Below, piece by piece: positions 15,133 to 28,201 of a stretch of DNA of 52,591 bases. Made by a program: the position numbers and the translations under genes. The DNA comes from Ichthyophthirius multifiliis (taxonomy: Eukaryota; Ciliophora; Oligohymenophorea; Hymenostomatida), in contig NW_004086821.1 of NCBI RefSeq assembly GCF_000220395.1, forward strand, positions 1 through 52,591, given 5' to 3'. The notes below the pieces were generated by a model. It was not told the origin of the DNA, searched no databases, and was given only the letters and a program-made list of their open reading frames with translations. The stretch's first letter is position 1. The number at the start of each line of letters is the position of its first letter.

Positions 15133-18100
15133 ATGAATTTAATATTAATTCTTGTAATTTAATTTTTTTATTTTTCGAAATAGTTCTCAGCATAATAAAT
15201 AAATGATTTTAAAAGAAACCTATAATAATTATAGTAAAAAAATATATACATTATTAAAAAATTATCAAAAAAAGAACTTATCCTATAATGGAAAACAAAG
15301 TATAATGTTCCGATAATTGTTTAAAATGTTCTATACCCACACAATGCTAAGTATGTTAATTTGGTTATTTTGAATTAACAATAAATTAAAATGATATAAT
15401 ATGTATAAAATGGTAAACAAAACAAAAAATTAATATCTTTAATAAAAATTAAAAATATAATAAAAAGTCCATATTTTGATATAACGTTAGGCCAAAATTA
15501 ATCGATATTTTAATGCGCAAACTGTATTTTTGATCACTTTAAATTTTCCTAAACATTAAAATGTGAATATAATTATGTTTTAAATTCTAAAATTCCCACC
15601 TCAAATCCCTAATTATACCAAAACTATCTAAAAATATAAGACTAGACAGCATAATAACTATTTATATTAATAAAAATAGACTTTAAAACGTTTAAATTGG
15701 AGCAATGTTTCGGTTGTGAATAATGGTGTTTGAATTAAATAAATCCTAAATGTTTTATTTTCGACGAAGCTAATTTTTATCCTTTATAAAAATATGTATT
15801 ATGTAAAAACGGATTTTTTTATGTCAATAAAACTTGCTAATAATGCCCTTCAAATTGTATTGAATGTGATTTATAAAAAAATTGTTTATAATGTGATAAA
15901 GGATATGTCATAAATAATCTATTTTAATGTTAATTATGTACTACTCTTCTTTCTGATTGCCTAGAGTGTTTTTTTGGAAATTCTTCTCTTAATTTAAATG
16001 AATAACCTTAGCTTTGGAAATAATATCTAACTCCATAAGATCTTATTGATAATAATATAACTATAAGATGTACTAAATGCAATATATCAACCACTTATTT
16101 AATTCCTTCAAAAGATCTATTAAAATGTGAAGGATGTAATCCAAATTGTATATCATGTTATTATATAAAGCAGGATAATGGAGTATAAATAAACCATTCT
16201 ATAAATCCTAAAGTTATACCTAATGATGAAATTTCTCTTTATTAAAAATATTGCTTTTTATGTATTGTATCATATTTTGTTTCCTTTAACGGAACTTGTG
16301 AAATTTGTGATATTTCCAGATGCAATTTATGTTATTATGGTGAACTTTCAGGCACTAATTAATTCTATACTTTAAATATAGGATTCATTTACTTAACTAA
16401 TAAAGGCAAATTAGTTAAAAAATGTTATGATTGTGTATCTTCATCAACTTCATAAAGAGCTATTATGATAAATGGAAGCTGTTCTACCTAAAATAGCCTT
16501 AAAACATTAGATGCTAATTGTTATTAGTGGCTTTAAATTAATACAACAAGTGTTTTAGCTAATGATTATATATGTATGGAATGTAATAATTATGGTTTTA
16601 ACATTGACTTACCAGCTAATTAAAGGTTAGTATTTTTTTTATTTACTTTTTATTTCATTCTTATATATTTCTAGAAAATGTGATAAAAGTAATAGTGTCA
16701 TTCATCCTAATTGTGTTAGTTTTTATTACTATTTATCTGGTTTGAATAGTTTAATAATTTCAATTTGTGTTAGATGTAAGAGAGGTATAAAAATATAAAG
16801 CAATTAATTATATTTGAACAAACAAATAAACAAAAAAAGGATTTACTGCTTCAGTAGCAAACGGATGTGTTTCATGTTAATCTGGATAAGATTTTGATTA
16901 TGGAATAACAGCTGAAAACATATGTAAACATTGCTCCCATATAACTCCTACTGGCTATAATTTTACACATTATATATTTTTTAATAGACCAAAAATCCCA
17001 TAAAGTAAAAATAATAAAAATAAAAATAACAAAATTATAACTAGATTAAATTGATTTAATTGAATAAACATATAATATAAGAACAAAGCCACTATGTGAA
17101 GTTTGTATAGATAAAAAAGTATATGGCGTTTGTACTAATTTAAATTTTTGCCAACTATTAGTTTCTAATTGTTAAAAGTTAACTAGTGTATATGATGGGT
17201 GTAAAACAGATTAAAATTCAGTAGTTTATTGCGAATCATGTCCTTTTAAATTATAAGATGTAAAAAATAGCGATAGTACAATCTCAAAAGTTAAAATAAG
17301 TTAAACAGTAGCTTTAATACCTAACTAATGTTCTCTATGTCCAAGATATTGTAGTTTTTGTTAAGAAAGGACCTTAGATTAAATTAAATAACAAAACCCA
17401 TATTTTATTACATAATTAATATTTAAATAATTTACAACCAAATGTTTCAAATGCATTTAAGTTAATGATATGTGTAATTTAGGAGATTCTAAAGGAGGGT
17501 TCGGATACACTTGTCCTTTTACTAATAATGCATCTGGGACTGATTTTGCACCTTATTATAATCAAATAGTTAATTAATGTACGATTTGTAACAAACAAAA
17601 CCTGTAGTGTAATAGAATACATAAAATGTAAAAAATTATTGATTGTAGATCCTTAAATGATATTGCAAGTGGTATGAAAATAGATACTTTAACTTTAACT
17701 AAAATAAATATATAGGAATAATCATTTAGTAATACCATTGATTTAAATTTTAATGAATTTGATACATATGAATTATAAAAGTAATAAATAAAAATTTATT
17801 TATTTATTTATTTTTTATTAGAGATTTATTTTATCGTTTAAATGAAGATAACTTTACTTAATTTTAATTTGAAATATTAGTGATTCCTATAAAGAAAAGT
17901 TTTAAATTATAAAATGGTTAAACAGTTACTGATGGTGCTTATTGTATGTTTCCATCATAATTAAATATATCAACTAAAATAGCTAGATATGTAATGAATT
18001 TTGAAAATATTTAAATTTCTTTTAAATCTTATGACATAGATAATAAAAATTCTATAGGAACTTTAAACCTTTAATTTTTCTTTTAAAGCCAAATATAGTT

Positions 18101-21100
18101 TAATGGATTTAATAAATATTTATTCGAATAAATAGATTTTTATCCTTTGTATGCACTTGATTAAACTACAAAATAATTATCATTTACGATTTCTTTTAAT
18201 GAAATTTTACTTTTAAGTAGTGTTATATTCAATTAAGTTAATTTTTATAGTGGAATATCTTTGAAAGACTAAGCAAATAATAACTTAAATGCCTATATTT
18301 TACTTATTTTAAATAATATTATTTAATTAGAGATTACTTAAATGTAAATAAAAGGATTTTAATTTTAATAAAAAAATAATATTTTTCTTTTTGACACAAA
18401 ACTTGAAGAAAATACTAATTTTACTTTTTTAATATTAATAAAATAGCTTTAAATATTAGAAAATAACTTTAATTAGGTTACTTTATTTCCTCTATATATA
18501 CTTAAGACTTAAGTTTTTATAGATGATCTTTAATTAATTGGTAATTAATTAAATGAATTTAACTTTTTAGGAGAAAAATCATAGAAATAAAACTGTTTAT
18601 ATAAAGTAGAAATATAAAACGTTGTTTTATATAAAAACTATTGGCATTAATCTTCTTTTGTTTCTTTTAATAATGTTGCTAGCTTAAATATTAATAATTT
18701 TACAATAAAAAGATAATTATTTATATAAGGAAATTATATTTTTAAAAGTATTTCGTTTTCAATTACTAATTTCTAATTAAATAATAATTATGATAAAGTT
18801 GATGAAAGTTAATTTTAAAATTATTAAAATAATAATTTTTAGAGTAGAATTTTTTAAATGTGCGAATCTACTTTACTAACTGACATTGTTCCTATATTTT
18901 CATTAACCAATATTAATATTTAAGAGATTGTTTTCGATAATGTATTCCATCCTATATACTTAAGTAATATTTTTACTAATAAAATTTAATTTTATATTTC
19001 AGGAAACATATAAAGTAAATATATATTATATAAATATATTATTTATAACAAAAAAATAAAATGTTAAAAAGATTTATAATTTATGAATAATTTAGATTAT
19101 AATTTTATTATTATTAGTAATGCTGATAAAATAATTCTAGAAAATGTGATTTTTTTAAACAATCTAAAAATTAATTTATTTGATATTAATAATTTTAATT
19201 ATTTAGATGTTATTAATTGTTCCTTTATTTAATAATCTCCATATGTTTATGATTCTAATAAATCAATAATTGATAATATTAATAGTCTTTAATTTAAATT
19301 ATCATATCCAATATTTTACATATATAATTTTTAGAATAATGTTCATTTTATAAACACAATATTTTAAAATTATAACTTATATGACGAAGTAATATATATA
19401 ATATATATTTTATTTTATTTTATTTTTTTAATAAAAAGAGTATAATAGAAATATATATTTAAAAAAGCTAAACTATTAACCAAAAAAAAAAAACGAATAT
19501 ATATTAAGCAAATGACATTTAATCTGATATAATAATATAATATTAACAGTAAGATTAAAAATTTACAATATAAAACATAGTTTTTAATAAATGTGTATTC
19601 TCGAACATCATAAGCATTCTATCAAGTTATTCATAAAAGATCTCCCCAATAAATATAGAATCATAAGATGAAATAAGAATAATAATACAAAATGTAAACG
19701 CATAGAATATTTAATTATACTCCATTTAAGAAACCGTATTTTATGATTCAAGTTCTTTCTTTCTTCTAGACTCTATTGTTTCTTATTTCTATATGAGTAA
19801 ATTCGATGGTCAAGATTTCGTTTCTTTCCAAACAAATAACGGGTTTACATTATAAGCTAATAAAGTATTAATAAAAGATAGTATTTTTGTAAAAGGAAAT
19901 CAAAATACTAACTTATTTAAATAAATGAAAAATTTGGGTGGATTTTTAAACATAAAAGCCTAAGATATAAATGTTTAGAATAGTGCTTTTAAAGACTGTA
20001 ATTCAGCAAATGGTGGTGCTATTTATATTGAAGGAATATCTTTAGGACAATAAATATTTTAAGTGTATATATCTAAATGTTCTTTTTAAAATATTTAAAC
20101 TACTTCTTTATTAGAAAGTTAAGGAGATGGGGGAGCTTTATATATAATTAGCCAAAAAAGCCAAAGTAATATAATATTATAAGAAATTTCTTGCAATTAA
20201 ATATATGCAATAAAATCTGGAGGATTCCTTTATTTTTAAACAGGATAATATTCATAAGAAATCAAAATTTTAAATTCTAATTTTGCTGATATATTGGCTT
20301 TATAAGGAAGTATAATATATACCGACTTAAAATTAGAAACAACCAAATTTTAATATCAGGATAATATTGTTTCCTATAAAGAAAATCAAACGAAAGGATA
20401 TTTTCTTTTACATAGTTTTCCCATAAAAGATTTATGTTTTTTCCTTTTCTGTTTTTCAAATGGCATTGTTAAATTCGAAAATAATTCTTTCTAAAATATT
20501 TACCTTTAAGGAGTTATTAAGGCCGAATAAGTCTCTTTCTAATTATTAAACAATAAATTTGAAAATGCTTATTTATGTCGAACGTCATTATTGTATTTTC
20601 TAAATTCTAATTTAATGATTAAAATAATGGAAGTCCAAAAAATAAATACCATATTAGATGAATGTTCCAAGATTGAATACTTAGAAGATAAAAAATTAAA
20701 ATCCCTAGTCCTAGAAGCTGAAAAAACATCAGTATAAATTTCAAAACTAAACATTTAAGACACAAATTGCCCTTAATGTTTATACGGTACACTATTATTT
20801 ATCTAAAACAATGACTATATAGACATAAATGAATCCTAATTTAAATAAAATAAAGCGAATTAAGGAATTCTACACTTCTAAGATTGCATTAACGTGATAA
20901 TATAAAATTCATCCTTTGAAAAAAATTCTGTATAAAATCAAGGAGGTGCCCTATATTCATAATTTTCCCAAATAAAAATTCTTAAAACCACTTTTATAGA
21001 AAACTAAGCTCAAACCCAAGGTGGTGCCATTTACTTTAAAATAAAAGACTAACTAAAAAACACCCTAATTCTACAAGAAGTGCAAATATTAAAAAACAAA

Positions 21101-23984
21101 GCTAAAATCGGTGGAGGAATCCGATTAATAAACGGAAACATAAATTTAATGTAATAAACTATTATAAATAATAATTAAGGAGAATAATATGGAAATAATA
21201 TATTCGACTACCCTTAAGGACTTGAGATGTATTTGATGGAAAAAAATGGGCGAATCTAAATGGTTTTTGACTAAACTAAAAAAGCGTTTGTTTTAAAAAA
21301 CTGGGCTTCTGGTTAAGATTTAAACGCTTAAATATTACTAAAAATGATTGATTATGATTAAAGGTAGACCTATTTTGATGAAGAAGAGGACTCCTATATA
21401 AAAGAGATGTAAATCGAAATAAACGTCAATAATTCATCTGTAAAAAATTAATATTAGAAAGTAGCAGGAAACAACATATAAAAATACAACAAGAATCTAC
21501 GCGGCTTTCTTTTTGATAAAATCATTTTCGAAAATTTACCCAGTAAAGATTCTTATTTAGAATTATAAGCCATAAGCTAAGAAATATAAAAGGGAAGTTC
21601 TTTGCTTTATAAGTATCTTTTTTATGTCTAAATGAGAGATTGTGAATTAGGAGAAGCTCTTATTTAAGGAAAATGCATTAAATGTTAAGAAGCTACTTTT
21701 AGCATTTAAATGGACTCTACTGAATGTAAAAAATGTACTCTTAAAGAAATATAGGAATGCGTTGATGGATTTAAAATTAAAATTTATCCAGGATATTGGA
21801 GAAAGTCTTTTGACTCTGATATTATTATTGAATGTAAAAACTTAATTAGTAATTGTTTAGGAGGATTCAAAACAGGAGATTAATCATGTGCAGAAGGACA
21901 TATTGGAGCCCTTTGTGAAAGTTGTGATATTTATGGAAATGTTTGGGGTTAAAGTTGGGCGAATTCCAGTCCTTTTAAATGCGGATTATGTAGCGAAATC
22001 AACTATAATAGTATAAAAGTGTTTGCTATATCTATATATACGCTTATTGCTTTACTTTTTTCTGTAAAGAGTGCTATGGTAAGCAATTAAGTGAATAACG
22101 TGCAGATGTTTTTCCAGAAAAGAGGTGCAAACATTCGTTAACTATCATATAATTTACAAATATCAATTTTAATAAAAATATTAACAAATTATTTCCAACT
22201 AATTTCTATTTTAAGATCTTTCGATTTAGAATTACCACCTGGTCTAAAAGACGTAAGTAATAATATAGGAAATCCTATAGAATAAATGAGTTTTTCAATG
22301 GATTGTTTTTTAATAATACTAGCTGGGGATATAGATGTGCTTTATTTCAGAGTAATCTGGTAATTATTAATGCCTTTGATTTATATCATAATCTTTTTAG
22401 TTATGTATTTTTTATATTTGAAAATGAAATAAATTGAAATTGAAAGTAAGATTATTTGGATTTCCTTTATTTATATTTATATTTCTTATTAGCCTTCTAT
22501 TATTAATTAGTATATTTCTCTAGCCTCGTGTAGAGAAATAGGAGATTTAATGTATGTTAAATAAAATACAGCATATGAATGTTACACTTAAAATCATATT
22601 AAATGGATATTCTCCTTGGTTATTCCTGTACTTTCTATTATTGGTGTTATTATTCCTTTATATTTCTTTTATAATCTTTATAGGGGAAAAAGTAAAGTAT
22701 TTTTATTTATTTTATTCATTATTTTTATTATTATTATCTTTAATAGTTAGATTCCCCTTAAATGAAATATAAATTAGGTTTCTTATATATTGAATATAAA
22801 AAAAATGCCTATTTTTGGGAAATACTTAAAATTGTTGAAAAAACATTTGTCTTAATTACTATTAATTTCTATGATTCAAGTATTTATATTAAAGGTTTGA
22901 TTATTCTATTGATTATTTTTGCTTATGATTTGCTTTCTTAAAAATATTAACCTTATCAAAGAGTTTCTTTTAATAATTTAGATAAACTTTCTTCTTAAAC
23001 TGTACTTATTTCTATTACTTTAGCTCTCTTTATATATTAAAACGAATATTCTTACTTAGTTATGATTGCTTATATCTTTATTGTATTTAAAAATTCCCTA
23101 TTCTTAATGAAAATTCTTATTGTGTTTATTGAAGCCTATACTAATAAATTTAGACCTTCTTTAAGGGCTTTATATTCAAAAATTCGATAAAAATTCCCTC
23201 GGGCATCTAGGATTTTTAAAGTATGTTTTTCTTTTTAAATATTTTAGATTATTCATTAATTTTCATTTTTTTTGTTTAAAAAAAAAAAAAAAGATTAATG
23301 ATGTAAATCAAGAAAGAATAGATTATTTAATGTCGATTTTAAAAAAATAAGTAAGAGAATCTTTAAAATAATTAAAAGAAATTAAAAAATTAAATGAAGA
23401 AAGAAGTATATATATACAATTTATATTTTTTTTATAAAAATATATATAAAATAAATTAAGGAGACGATCCAAGTATTTAGTTAGATGATTAAATAAGAAT
23501 ATATTCTGAAAAAAATAATGATTAGAAAAAAACTAGAATTTTTGATAGCAATACTAATATTTTGACGAACTAGTTAATATGTAGATTATATTTTTATATT
23601 TTTATTAAATATTTATTTTTTTATATAGAAATAAACACTTTTAATGAAATACTTAATTAAAATGGAGATTTTGGTAGTAATAATTAAAAGTCGAAAAAAG
23701 TTCTTAAAAATAATTATACTAAAGACGACAAATAAATGATTAAAGAAATTGATTTATAAAAAATTTAAATTAAAGGAAAATTAGATGAAATTTAAGAAGA
23801 AGAAGACAATAAATAAAAAATAATAGTTTCTTAAAAGAAAAGGCTATAACTAAAAGATTTTAAAATAATATCATTATCAAAACCTGAAAATCAATAATAA
23901 TAAAAAAAATAATTAAAAAAAAGTTAAGAATAACTATAAGATGATGGTGATGATTTTAATATGCCTTATATGAATTTTAAATGA
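15133..23984 (+). CDS. Giant cysteine-rich, GGALY-repeat multi-pass membrane protein (ciliate surface family)
   Basis: One gene of roughly 2,700 residues. It begins with a clear signal peptide (MNLILILVIQFFYF...FSAQQ). A 41-nt phase-2 intron (15234-15274) leads into growth-factor-receptor/EGF-like Cys repeats (CSDNCLKCSIPTQCQVC, CPSNCIECDLQKNCLQCDKGY and many more) to about 17.8 kb. A long Asn/Phe/Ser-rich beta-solenoid-like region follows, with Pmp-type motifs (NGGAIYIEG, GDGGALYII, QGGALYSQ, QGGAIYFK). Next come a second Cys module (CIKCQEATF, YPGYWRKS, GALCESCD, CGLC), several membrane helices at about 22.0-23.2 kb, and a charged coiled-coil cytoplasmic tail ending DDFNMPYMNFK. About a dozen introns fit, including 15.40-15.49, 16.63-16.67, 17.00-17.08 and 17.78-17.82 kb. 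One base seems missing at the A run 22760-22762 between two membrane helices. Large families like this are known from ciliates; the function (adhesion, sensing) is inferred. Confidence 0.85.
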
Positions 23985-24173
23985 ATTAATATTATTGAAA
24001 AAAAAAAGAGACAAAAAAATATTTTTTTTTAAAAAAAAGTTAATTTATTTAAAAAAAAAAAGATTATTTTCGATTATATTTTAATGAGAGAAAAAAAAAA
24101 TACTTATATATCTTTTTTTTTGTTATAAAAAAAATAATATCCTTTTTATTTAAAAAAAAAAAAAAAAAAAAAC

Positions 24174-25590
24174 TCATTGGGAACTCCAAGAACTAAGCAT
24201 TTTTTTAACACTATCCATTTATTTTAAGGTATTATCTAAATTGGGTTACTAATCTAAATATTCTTTTCTAGCTCTAATATCTCCATTCTTTAAGTTTACT
24301 AATTATTCTTAAGTCAATGATATTAAATTGTTTTATCTTCATATATAATATAAATATTTTTATAAAATAAAATACAAATTTACTCTTCAATAGTTAAACT
24401 AGTAATTTTTCTTACATTTTCTTCAATTCCTTATAAAATCAAAGGCATTAAAGGATCATTATCATAATTCATTTATTTTTTAGCAAGACCTTCAACTGCC
24501 AAATCAAACATTTAATTAAGAACTTTTTCTCTGTTTTCTCCTTATAAGGCCTTATCAATAGAAGTAAGTGCGTCATCAATTAATTTTTGTAATAATTAAG
24601 CTTAGTTCATTTATTCTAATCCTTAAGCAGTTTTAAGAATATTCAAAGCTCTATTAGAGATATGACTTTGTAATCTTAAATATTCATTTTAAAGGAAATT
24701 ATTAATTGATTCAGCTTTAATTTAATTGTAACTAGTATGAATATCCCAATATTGTAGTTATTACTTAGTAGCTTTTATATTAAAAATAAAAAAAAAATAG
24801 ACTAAACAAAAAAATACTTCTTAATAATTCTCTTATTTTATTTTCTATATTTTCAGCATAAAAAGTCTCCATTATATAAGTTTCATTAGCAGCCGCTCTT
24901 CTATAGAATCTATTAAGTAAAGGCCTATATTATTTTTATTATTTATTAAAATAAAAAAAGATAAATTATTTTTAATTTTATACATAAATAATGATTTCTT
25001 TCCTTCTACATAGAAGTACATTAGTTAAAACCAGAAAACCCATGGGACATAAGTTGAGTTTGCTATCCAGTTTAAATCCAATGAACCCATTCCGAAATTA
25101 ATAAGGAAATATCCACCCCAGAAAGCTTTTTTATATTTAATATTTTTTTTTATTTTTTTATATTTATTTTTTTACTCAAAAGCATTCTTCTTGACATAGC
25201 GAAGTTTTCATAATGAGGAGATACTTATTCAGGACCAACAAAATCGTGGAAACTTTCAGCAATTTTAACAGCGGAAAAATTCAAAGGATGATGAGAAGAG
25301 TTATATTAATGTTTATATGCAGATACTTATGGTTTTTTCATTTAAACAGTGTTTTGTTTTTCAATTTCTTTACTTTTTTTTTTTTTTATATATATCAATG
25401 CATTTTATAATTTTTACACTTTTTCTTAAAAAGCATTTACTGATTCTTAATAATTTTAACGGAACTTTAAGAAGTTAGTTTAAGAAATTTAATGGGCATT
25501 ATGTACTTGGGTGGTGGCCGCTGAGAAATTACTTGTTTTTAAGAAACTTAATAAGCGCGCATTTTGTTAAAAGTAAATATGGGAAATCAT
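24174..25590 (-). CDS. Mitochondrial membrane protein resembling an ATP synthase stator subunit
   Basis: Not firmly recognised. It reads from ATG (25588-25590 complement) to TGA (24174-24176) with about five short introns. The N-terminus is a good mitochondrial presequence (MISHIYFQQNARLLSFLK, then TSNFSAATT). A soluble segment (HHPLNFSAVKIAESFHDFVG) follows, then one or two membrane helices (AFWGGYFLINFGMGSLDLNW and PWVFWFQLMYFYV). The rest is a long amphipathic helical domain (RFYRRAAANETYIMETFYAE, NEYLRLQSHISNRALNILK), ending LDNTLKQMDSVKKMLSSWSSQ. Membrane anchor plus long helix is the architecture of peripheral-stalk subunit b. Ciliate ATP synthases have very divergent subunits, so this is a plausible but unproven assignment. 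It lies in tandem with glutathione synthetase on the same strand. Confidence 0.75.
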
Positions 25591-25859
25591 TTTTATGTTT
25601 AAAATTATTTTTTTTTTTTTCCTAATAAATATTTGATTTTTTAGGTAATATAAAAATAAATATTTATTTTATTTTTATATATATATATATATATTTATTT
25701 ATATATTTTTTTTTTTTTTTTTCCTTTTTATAAAATAAGTATTTATTTAAAAAAAAAAAAAAATTAAATATATATAAAATAAAAATAAATATTATTTTGT
25801 TTTAAAAAAAATTATTTTAATTATAAATATTATAAACCTAAATAAAATAAAAAATTATT

Positions 25860-27946
25860 TCAAATCTTAAACATTACTCCATCAATAACCGAATGTCCAG
25901 CATTAACTCCTCCTTCATCATCAAAATATTTCTTTGACCTAACTAAATATCCCCCTTACTTACTTTAAATAATATTATTTCCTTCAAAAATAAAATAAGA
26001 CATTATACCTAACTCAGCTACGCAAGCCTAAGCCTCAATTTCTCTATTTCTAACCATTAAGCAAATATGAGGTTAAGGCACTATTTTTTCCATCAATATA
26101 TAATTCTTTCTTTCTTAAACAGTTATTTTTTCCAAAAAAGTGCTTATTTTTTCACCATAAATATTATTATCTCCTCCTTCCCTTTATGGTTTAAGTACAT
26201 ATTTTTCTGGATGTTTTTTAGTTTCAATAATTAGATTCTATTACTCTTCTTCATTTTCAAAATCTAAGATTTCCGCAAAGTTTTCTTTTATGGCTTCTTA
26301 GTCTTTTTCTTCTTATAAAAATTTCCCTAAAACACCTTCCTTTTATAAAACTTCTTGTATTTTTTTAAAGTTTATCAATTTCAAATTTATAGAAGGACAT
26401 TTTATTGCCTTTGTGAGTTCTATTTTTTCTCTTATTTCCCATGCTTCTTCACTTGGATATTATTCAGGAGTATATCCTGTTCTGAAATAGACAATAGCTA
26501 TTTCATCATTTTCTCTTTTTCATATTTTGATACATTAAAAATATATATAAAAAATAAAAATACACAAAAAGTCTTAGTTCATCATCAACATGGACTTATT
26601 TTATTAACTCTTAAAAAGTTCTTCTTTTTGCTAATATCCCGTATTTTTTTGCCAATTAATATTCTAAATATCTTTAATCATATATGTTGCCTTCAAATTC
26701 ACTTACTACAATCAAAATTTAACTTTTAGGATTATTATAAAGCTAAAAAGCTTAAAAAAGAGCTTCAACAACCATATATTTAGTACTTTTATCCAAAATC
26801 TAGTATTCTTAAAAGAAATATTTGAAATACGAATTTTTTAAACCTTTTTATAGTTATTAGACCTATTCAGCAATAAAAGTAAAAGAAACAGCAATTAAAT
26901 TGAATTCTATTTAAAGCCATTTTTATTTTTCTGCACTAAACATGACATCATTTCTCAAAAACGCCATTTATATTTTCTTTTTATATTTTTTTCTCATTAT
27001 AGAAAAAAAAAAAAAAAAAAAATATGTACTTATATTTTAGGGCATTTATCAGCTTTTTCAGCAATTTTTAAAAATCTATTTAAAAAATCATCATTCATAC
27101 TTTATTTTATTTTTTTATTTATAAGTAAATAATAAAAAAAATATACTTTTGAAAAACATCCTTTATCCAATTGTAATCATTTGCCATTTAAACAATTAAA
27201 TTAGTAAAAATATCATATTTATTATAAAAAGTATCAAAATGCTCTTTTTTTATTATTTATGGTTAAATACTGAAAGGAATATGATCAGAATATATTTTTT
27301 GACTATTATTTTATAAATTTACTTTGTATTAATACGATGCATTTTCTATATTGGCGAAATCGATAAAAGTTATTAAATTTCTTTTAGATATTTCATACAT
27401 TTAGCTATATATATTCATTATTTGAGGTGTAAAAGGTCTCAAAATTTGATTTTTATCGAAAATAATTTACTATAATTATTATATTGTCTCTATTCTTGAT
27501 TAGAAATATTAAAAATTTTCATTTTCTTCTATTATTTTTATATCTAAATGTCTTAAAGTACATATTAATTCATAAAGAAGAAAATCGTATAAAGATAAGC
27601 TATTATCTTCACATAAAAAAGAAAATTTATGAATATAATTATTTATTGTTTTTAATATAGTTTCATCATATTATTTAATTTTTATATCTTCTATACTTTT
27701 TATTATCAATTCGCTAATTTAAGGTGTTTTATTATTTAAAAGAGGCTAGTTTGAGAATAGATTTTGGTAGTTTTTGAATAAATATTCAACTATTACCTTA
27801 TGAGAAGTTAGCTTTTATTAATTATCTATTTATAAAAATAATCCTTCGGGTTATTATTCTGTATAATTAAATGGCACATTTGATAATTTAAATAAATTTT
27901 CGTATGGTTAAGTATATGACCTGTATTATGATGAAGATATTTTCAT
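25860..27946 (-). CDS. Glutathione synthetase (eukaryotic type)
   Basis: An ATP-grasp ligase that joins glycine to gamma-glutamylcysteine, the last step of glutathione synthesis, in the cytosol. It reads from ATG (27944-27946 complement) to TGA (25860-25862). The central part has FLRNDVMFSAEKWLQIEFNL (substrate-binding region) and EGNIYDQRYLEYQLAKKYGI. Next are RRTFQELI, LRLF, IAIVYFRTGYTPEQYP and TKAIKCPSI. The ATP-grasp signature KYVLKPQREGGGDNIYGEKI follows, with ILMEKI and CVAELGIMSYFI, and the glycine-rich lid GGVNAGHSVIDGV near the C-terminus. These motifs appear in the order of eukaryotic GSS. The first 200 residues are divergent, with a helical lid domain. At least four short introns are present (about 26530-26580, 26985-27040, 27105-27150). 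It is divergent from IFT81, with 255 bp between the two ATGs, probably a shared promoter region. Confidence 0.92.
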
Positions 27947-28201
27947 TTAATTTATTTTTTTAAAAGAAATTTATTTTTTCTTTATATATTAAAATGATAT
28001 ATTTATATGAATAATAATAAATTTTGTAGATTTATCTTGATTTTTGTTAATTAAATTAAGTAAAAAATATTTAAAATAATAAAGTATTTAAAGTTCTTAA
28101 TTTTAAAATAATAAAAGAAATAAAATAAATATTATTTTATTTAAAATTTAAAATAAATATAGGTAAATATAATTAAAAAAGAAAAAAAAAAAGAAAAAAA
28201 A

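Noticed and set aside
20277-20754. Two minus-strand ORFs of about 60 residues
   Set aside because: They are antisense to the GGALY-repeat region of the giant protein.
22554-22772. 72-residue plus-strand hydrophobic ORF
   Set aside because: It is a shifted frame of the giant gene's membrane-helix exon. The true frame there reads WIFSLVIPVLSIIGVIIPLY.
25213-25410. 65-residue plus-strand ORF starting MRRYLFRTNK
   Set aside because: It is antisense to the mitochondrial stalk-like gene and spans one of its introns.
26355-26729. 124-residue plus-strand ORF
   Set aside because: It is antisense to glutathione synthetase exons with clear family motifs.
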